Of a stretch of DNA of 64,000 bases, positions 61,481 to 64,000 are shown piece after piece. The DNA lies in assembly GCA_963377175.1 (NCBI GenBank), contig CAUJNA010001244.1, positions 33,103 through 97,102 on the forward strand, in the 5' to 3' direction. Each line of letters begins with the position of its first letter. Position 1 is the first letter of the stretch. Position numbers and translations under genes: made by a program. The DNA comes from Effrenium voratum. Taxonomy: Eukaryota; Sar; Dinophyceae; Suessiales; Symbiodiniaceae. The notes beneath the pieces were generated by a model. The model did not search any database and had not been told where the DNA came from. It saw only the letters and a program-made list of their open reading frames with translations.

Positions 61481-62700
61481 AGACACTTGCACAGAAAGGG
61501 CCACATGGGAAACAATGCTAGTTTTTGTTGCTTCCAGCGCTTTCGCCAGGCGGCGCAACCTCCGCGCAAAAGAAACGTGTTAGGAGCATGTTTGCCTGGG
61601 GCGAGCAAACAAGGTCCTCAAGGATCGCTCCCAACTACTATAACACGGGGCGGGGCCAACTTTATAGTTGAGATTGTCCGCTTGACAGGGAAATGCCCTG
61701 GTGTCTTCATCTATAGGTTGATTAGCGGGCGTCAAAAGCGGGTCACGAGAAAACGCCAAACCCCTCCCGGCAGCGGTTACAACGAGCGCTGTCTCACGCG
61801 ACGTTGGCCTCGATGGCGTTGGCCGGGCTTTCCGTTTGCTCGGCGCCGTCAAACATTCAGGGCTTGGCAGGCGCAGGCCTCTAGTGATTGGGGCCTCTGG
61901 TTGCCTTGGGGGCAAGTAGGCCGAACGCTAGGCTGGCTGGAAGCTGGGCGCGCGAGGCTGGCTGAAAGCTGCGCGCGCAACGCGGGCTGTGCGCTAGCGG
62001 GCTTGCCGGACGCTGGCGGCTGGGACTCTGCAAGCCAAAAGCGCCCTGCGGCTACGAGAGCTCCTTCAACTGTCCCCTGCGGCTGCGCAAGGGTGCTTGG
62101 AGCTGTTGCTCAACAAACATACAAGGAGAAGAAAGGTTAGGTTTGGGGGGGGAGGTTGGGCGAGGGGGGGAGGTTCGGGGAGGTTTGGGAAGGGATGCAG
62201 CGAAGAGTCCTTCCCATTGAATTTCCCTCAACACCGACACACGCGCGCACACACACACACACGCTCCCACCACGAACCTATATACACTCACCTGCAGAAG
62301 CACATTTTGTCTCGCCTCGCGCTTCCTGTCAGCAACATCAGCATCAACTGCAGACGGATCTCTGGCAGGGGAACTGATGTCAGGGCAGCGCCACACGTCA
62401 TTCTCATCATCAGAAGTCTCGTCTTCACGCTCGCCATCGCTGCCGTCGCCCCGATTGATACGTTGCCCCTGCTCTTTGCTTGAAGCACATTCATCGCTGC
62501 AGGCCTGCATATTCTCCAAGACAATCATCACCGGTGTGCATTTGTATGTTGTCGACCAAAAGCTGCAAATGGTTTAAAACAACAGCAACCAACAGGAAAA
62601 CAACACACATACACCTGGGCAAGATTTGCATTTTGCTATACAATATACTGGACGGGCTTTGTGCAGCTTCAAAACAGATGTGGAATCAGCCTTTTGTTCA
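61481..62700. other. Host DNA without recognised gene
   Basis: Contains a G-rich run (about 62,137-62,190) and a short CA run (62,247-62,262). A minus frame near 62,531 is acidic and low-complexity. Nothing firmer is seen. Confidence 0.45.
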
Positions 62701-63337
62701 TTACACACAAGCAGAAAACAGGCTCCCTCGCATGGACCATACGCGCCCTAAACTCAAAACGAGCCGCCGCGCCTTTTGCGCTTGGTGAGGTCCGAGCTTT
62801 TTCGGGGCACCTTCCCGGGTGCGTGTATCACGTTTCAAAGTTCTGAACCAGCGCAAATGCATTCGAATAACCTCATCAATCATGTTTACAAATTCTGTCT
62901 GGGTCTTGGCTGTGCGATTTTCCAGAATGCCAGCGGCAAGCATGGATAGAATGGTCGCCCGATTAGTTTTCTCAAGGACTTTGCCAATCGGGCAAATCAC
63001 AATGTATTCATAGCATACAGACTCCAACTGCGCCATCCAGCTTGGCTGAGGGCGCGCCTTATTTGCGAGCCACTGTGTGGGTCCACCAACTGGTGGCTGG
63101 AACAAAGTCCAGATGTCCTTGGTTTCGTTCACCATCAAGTACTTCCGTACAATAGTCTCTATATCTGAAGAGGTAACGCTTGGGATCAGCCACTGTGGCT
63201 CTACTTTTCGCCTTGACGGACTGTAGCCTTTCGGCGGCCATGGCATCGAGCATCATGTTGCAACACAGCGCCTCTACACCCAGAACATACACAGAACGAG
63301 CTACACATTCAATATCAGCTATAGAGGAAAACGACAA
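62701..63337 (-). CDS. Unknown host protein, probably two exons or frameshifted
   Basis: The 3' frame (to 62,701) has SVTSSDIETIVRKYLMVNET, WTLFQPPVGGPTQWLANKAR and MAQLESVCYEYIVICPIGKV, then MIDEVIRMHLRWFRTLKRDT. A frame at 63337-63059 begins MSFSSIADIECVARSVYVLG and overlaps; it probably supplies the 5' part. The family is not recognised. Confidence 0.35.
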
Positions 63338-63619
63338 TGCTTTGAAGTGAATGCTCTACGGCCACACAGACCCTCTTGCACAAGACAACCCACACAACGG
63401 TGCCACCAGAACATGCGTGTCAAACAATCCTGTCTTGCGCGCCGATTCTTTCGCAGGCACAACGGTGAGAAAGGTCTGGAGCCGGGCATTTGTGGCCTTT
63501 CAGCCGCTTTGCCCTCGCGGGTAAGGAAATCCAGGCGGGCATTGTGCCCTGGACTGTATGGCTATTAACACGTGTGTGTGATTTTGAAAAAATCCACGCA
63601 CACAGACACGCCCGCGCCA

Positions 63620-63778
63620 TGCCTAGTGGTTGCAGCTGCAGGGGGCGGCTTAAACCACACATCTCCTTGTTGCCTAGTGGTTGCAGCTGCAGGGGGCGGC
63701 TTAAACCACACATCTCCTTGTTGCCTACTGGTTGCAGCTGCAGGGGACGGCTTAAACCACATATCACATATCCTTGTT
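63620..63778 (+). repeat. 51-bp tandem repeat, three copies
   Basis: Units begin TGCCTAGTGGTTGCAGCTGC at 63,620 and 63,671 and TGCCTACTGG at 63,722. Period is exactly 51 bp (17 codons), so one frame encodes a 17-residue repeat (VVAAAGGGLNHTSPCCL), most likely by chance. Confidence 0.9.
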
Positions 63779-64000
63779 GTAGTTGCAACCCCACAGGCAG
63801 GGATCTGAACCCTTCATGGACAGCGTCTGTCACAATGTTTTCTTCCATTTCAAGCGCGATGGCCGGCAGCACCTCCCCCTCGGAATACCCGAACGTTCTC
63901 CATTTTGGCTCGTTGGCAATGAGCGCAGTACGGGTTCTTCGGGAGATGCGTCATCCGATGCCCCAGTGAGAGAGCGTCGGCTCTCCACTCTGCCTCAGTC

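Noticed and set aside
60715..61583. Several overlapping Arg/Ala/Glu-rich ORFs on both strands
   Set aside because: They are translations of the 14-bp tandem repeat, open in all frames because the period is not a multiple of three.
63895..63915. Dinoflagellate spliced-leader relic (CCATTTTGGCTC)
   Set aside because: Twelve bases match but the flanks (expected CAAG after, GTAG before) do not; one partial match is too weak.

Overview
This looks like a nuclear contig from a protist or alga, most likely a dinoflagellate. That assignment is an inference. It rests on the GC-rich, intron-bearing host DNA, the dense tandem repeats and two copies of the 5' end of a eukaryotic 18S rRNA. Into this host DNA are embedded two AT-rich endogenous dsDNA viruses of the Polinton/Maverick or Polinton-like-virus type. 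I call them element A (window start to about 21,140) and element B (about 35,800 to 49,113).

Element A, read from its right terminal repeat inward, carries a 140-aa unknown protein, a cytosine methyltransferase-like gene, several small Cys/His proteins, a FtsK/HerA-type packaging ATPase, a small MGN-start (myristoylation-type) protein, a phage-like fiber with a peptidase S74 chaperone, a double-jelly-roll-type major capsid protein (MCP), a GIY-YIG nuclease, a lipase-like protein, a penton-like minor capsid protein, several coiled or RPxYxE-motif proteins, a retroviral-type integrase and a protein-primed family B DNA polymerase. Element B has the same gene order in mirror image. It is cut off inside the RPTYDEM-motif gene, so integrase and polymerase are missing. 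Genes in both copies carry scattered 1-nt frameshifts and in-frame stops (PolB, MCP, penton, fiber, GIY-YIG), while integrase and ATPase of A and the main fiber of B remain open. The two copies are divergent, so they look like two related viruses rather than one recent duplication.

The facing ends of A and B (about 20,700-21,140 and 35,800-36,242) are alignable inverted repeats and are the terminal inverted repeats. Between them lies about 14.7 kb of GC-rich DNA. Most of this is a minus-strand unit bracketed by two apparently identical 352-bp direct repeats (23,175 and 35,042). The unit encodes an RS/Pro-rich protein, a reverse transcriptase with an N-terminal GIY-YIG domain, and a train of small ORFs. 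At least four of these small ORFs, possibly five, are tandem paralogs of a domain I do not recognise (W-[VIL]-[RK]-[IM]-x-x-PG ... REW[RK] ... RDW-x-x-x-GYxR). The repeats contain a hammerhead-ribozyme-like core. This unit is the best candidate for an undescribed system in the window.

From 49,113 to the end is GC-rich host DNA. It holds a 0.7-kb direct duplication with two long near-perfect hairpins, a minus-strand gene with Nudix-like and ART-like motifs, a tandemly duplicated unknown gene, a retrotransposon zinc knuckle plus retropepsin, 18S 5'-end fragments in a tandem unit, a 14-bp degenerate repeat field and a 51-bp tandem repeat. All family assignments were made by eye from motifs; no searches were run.
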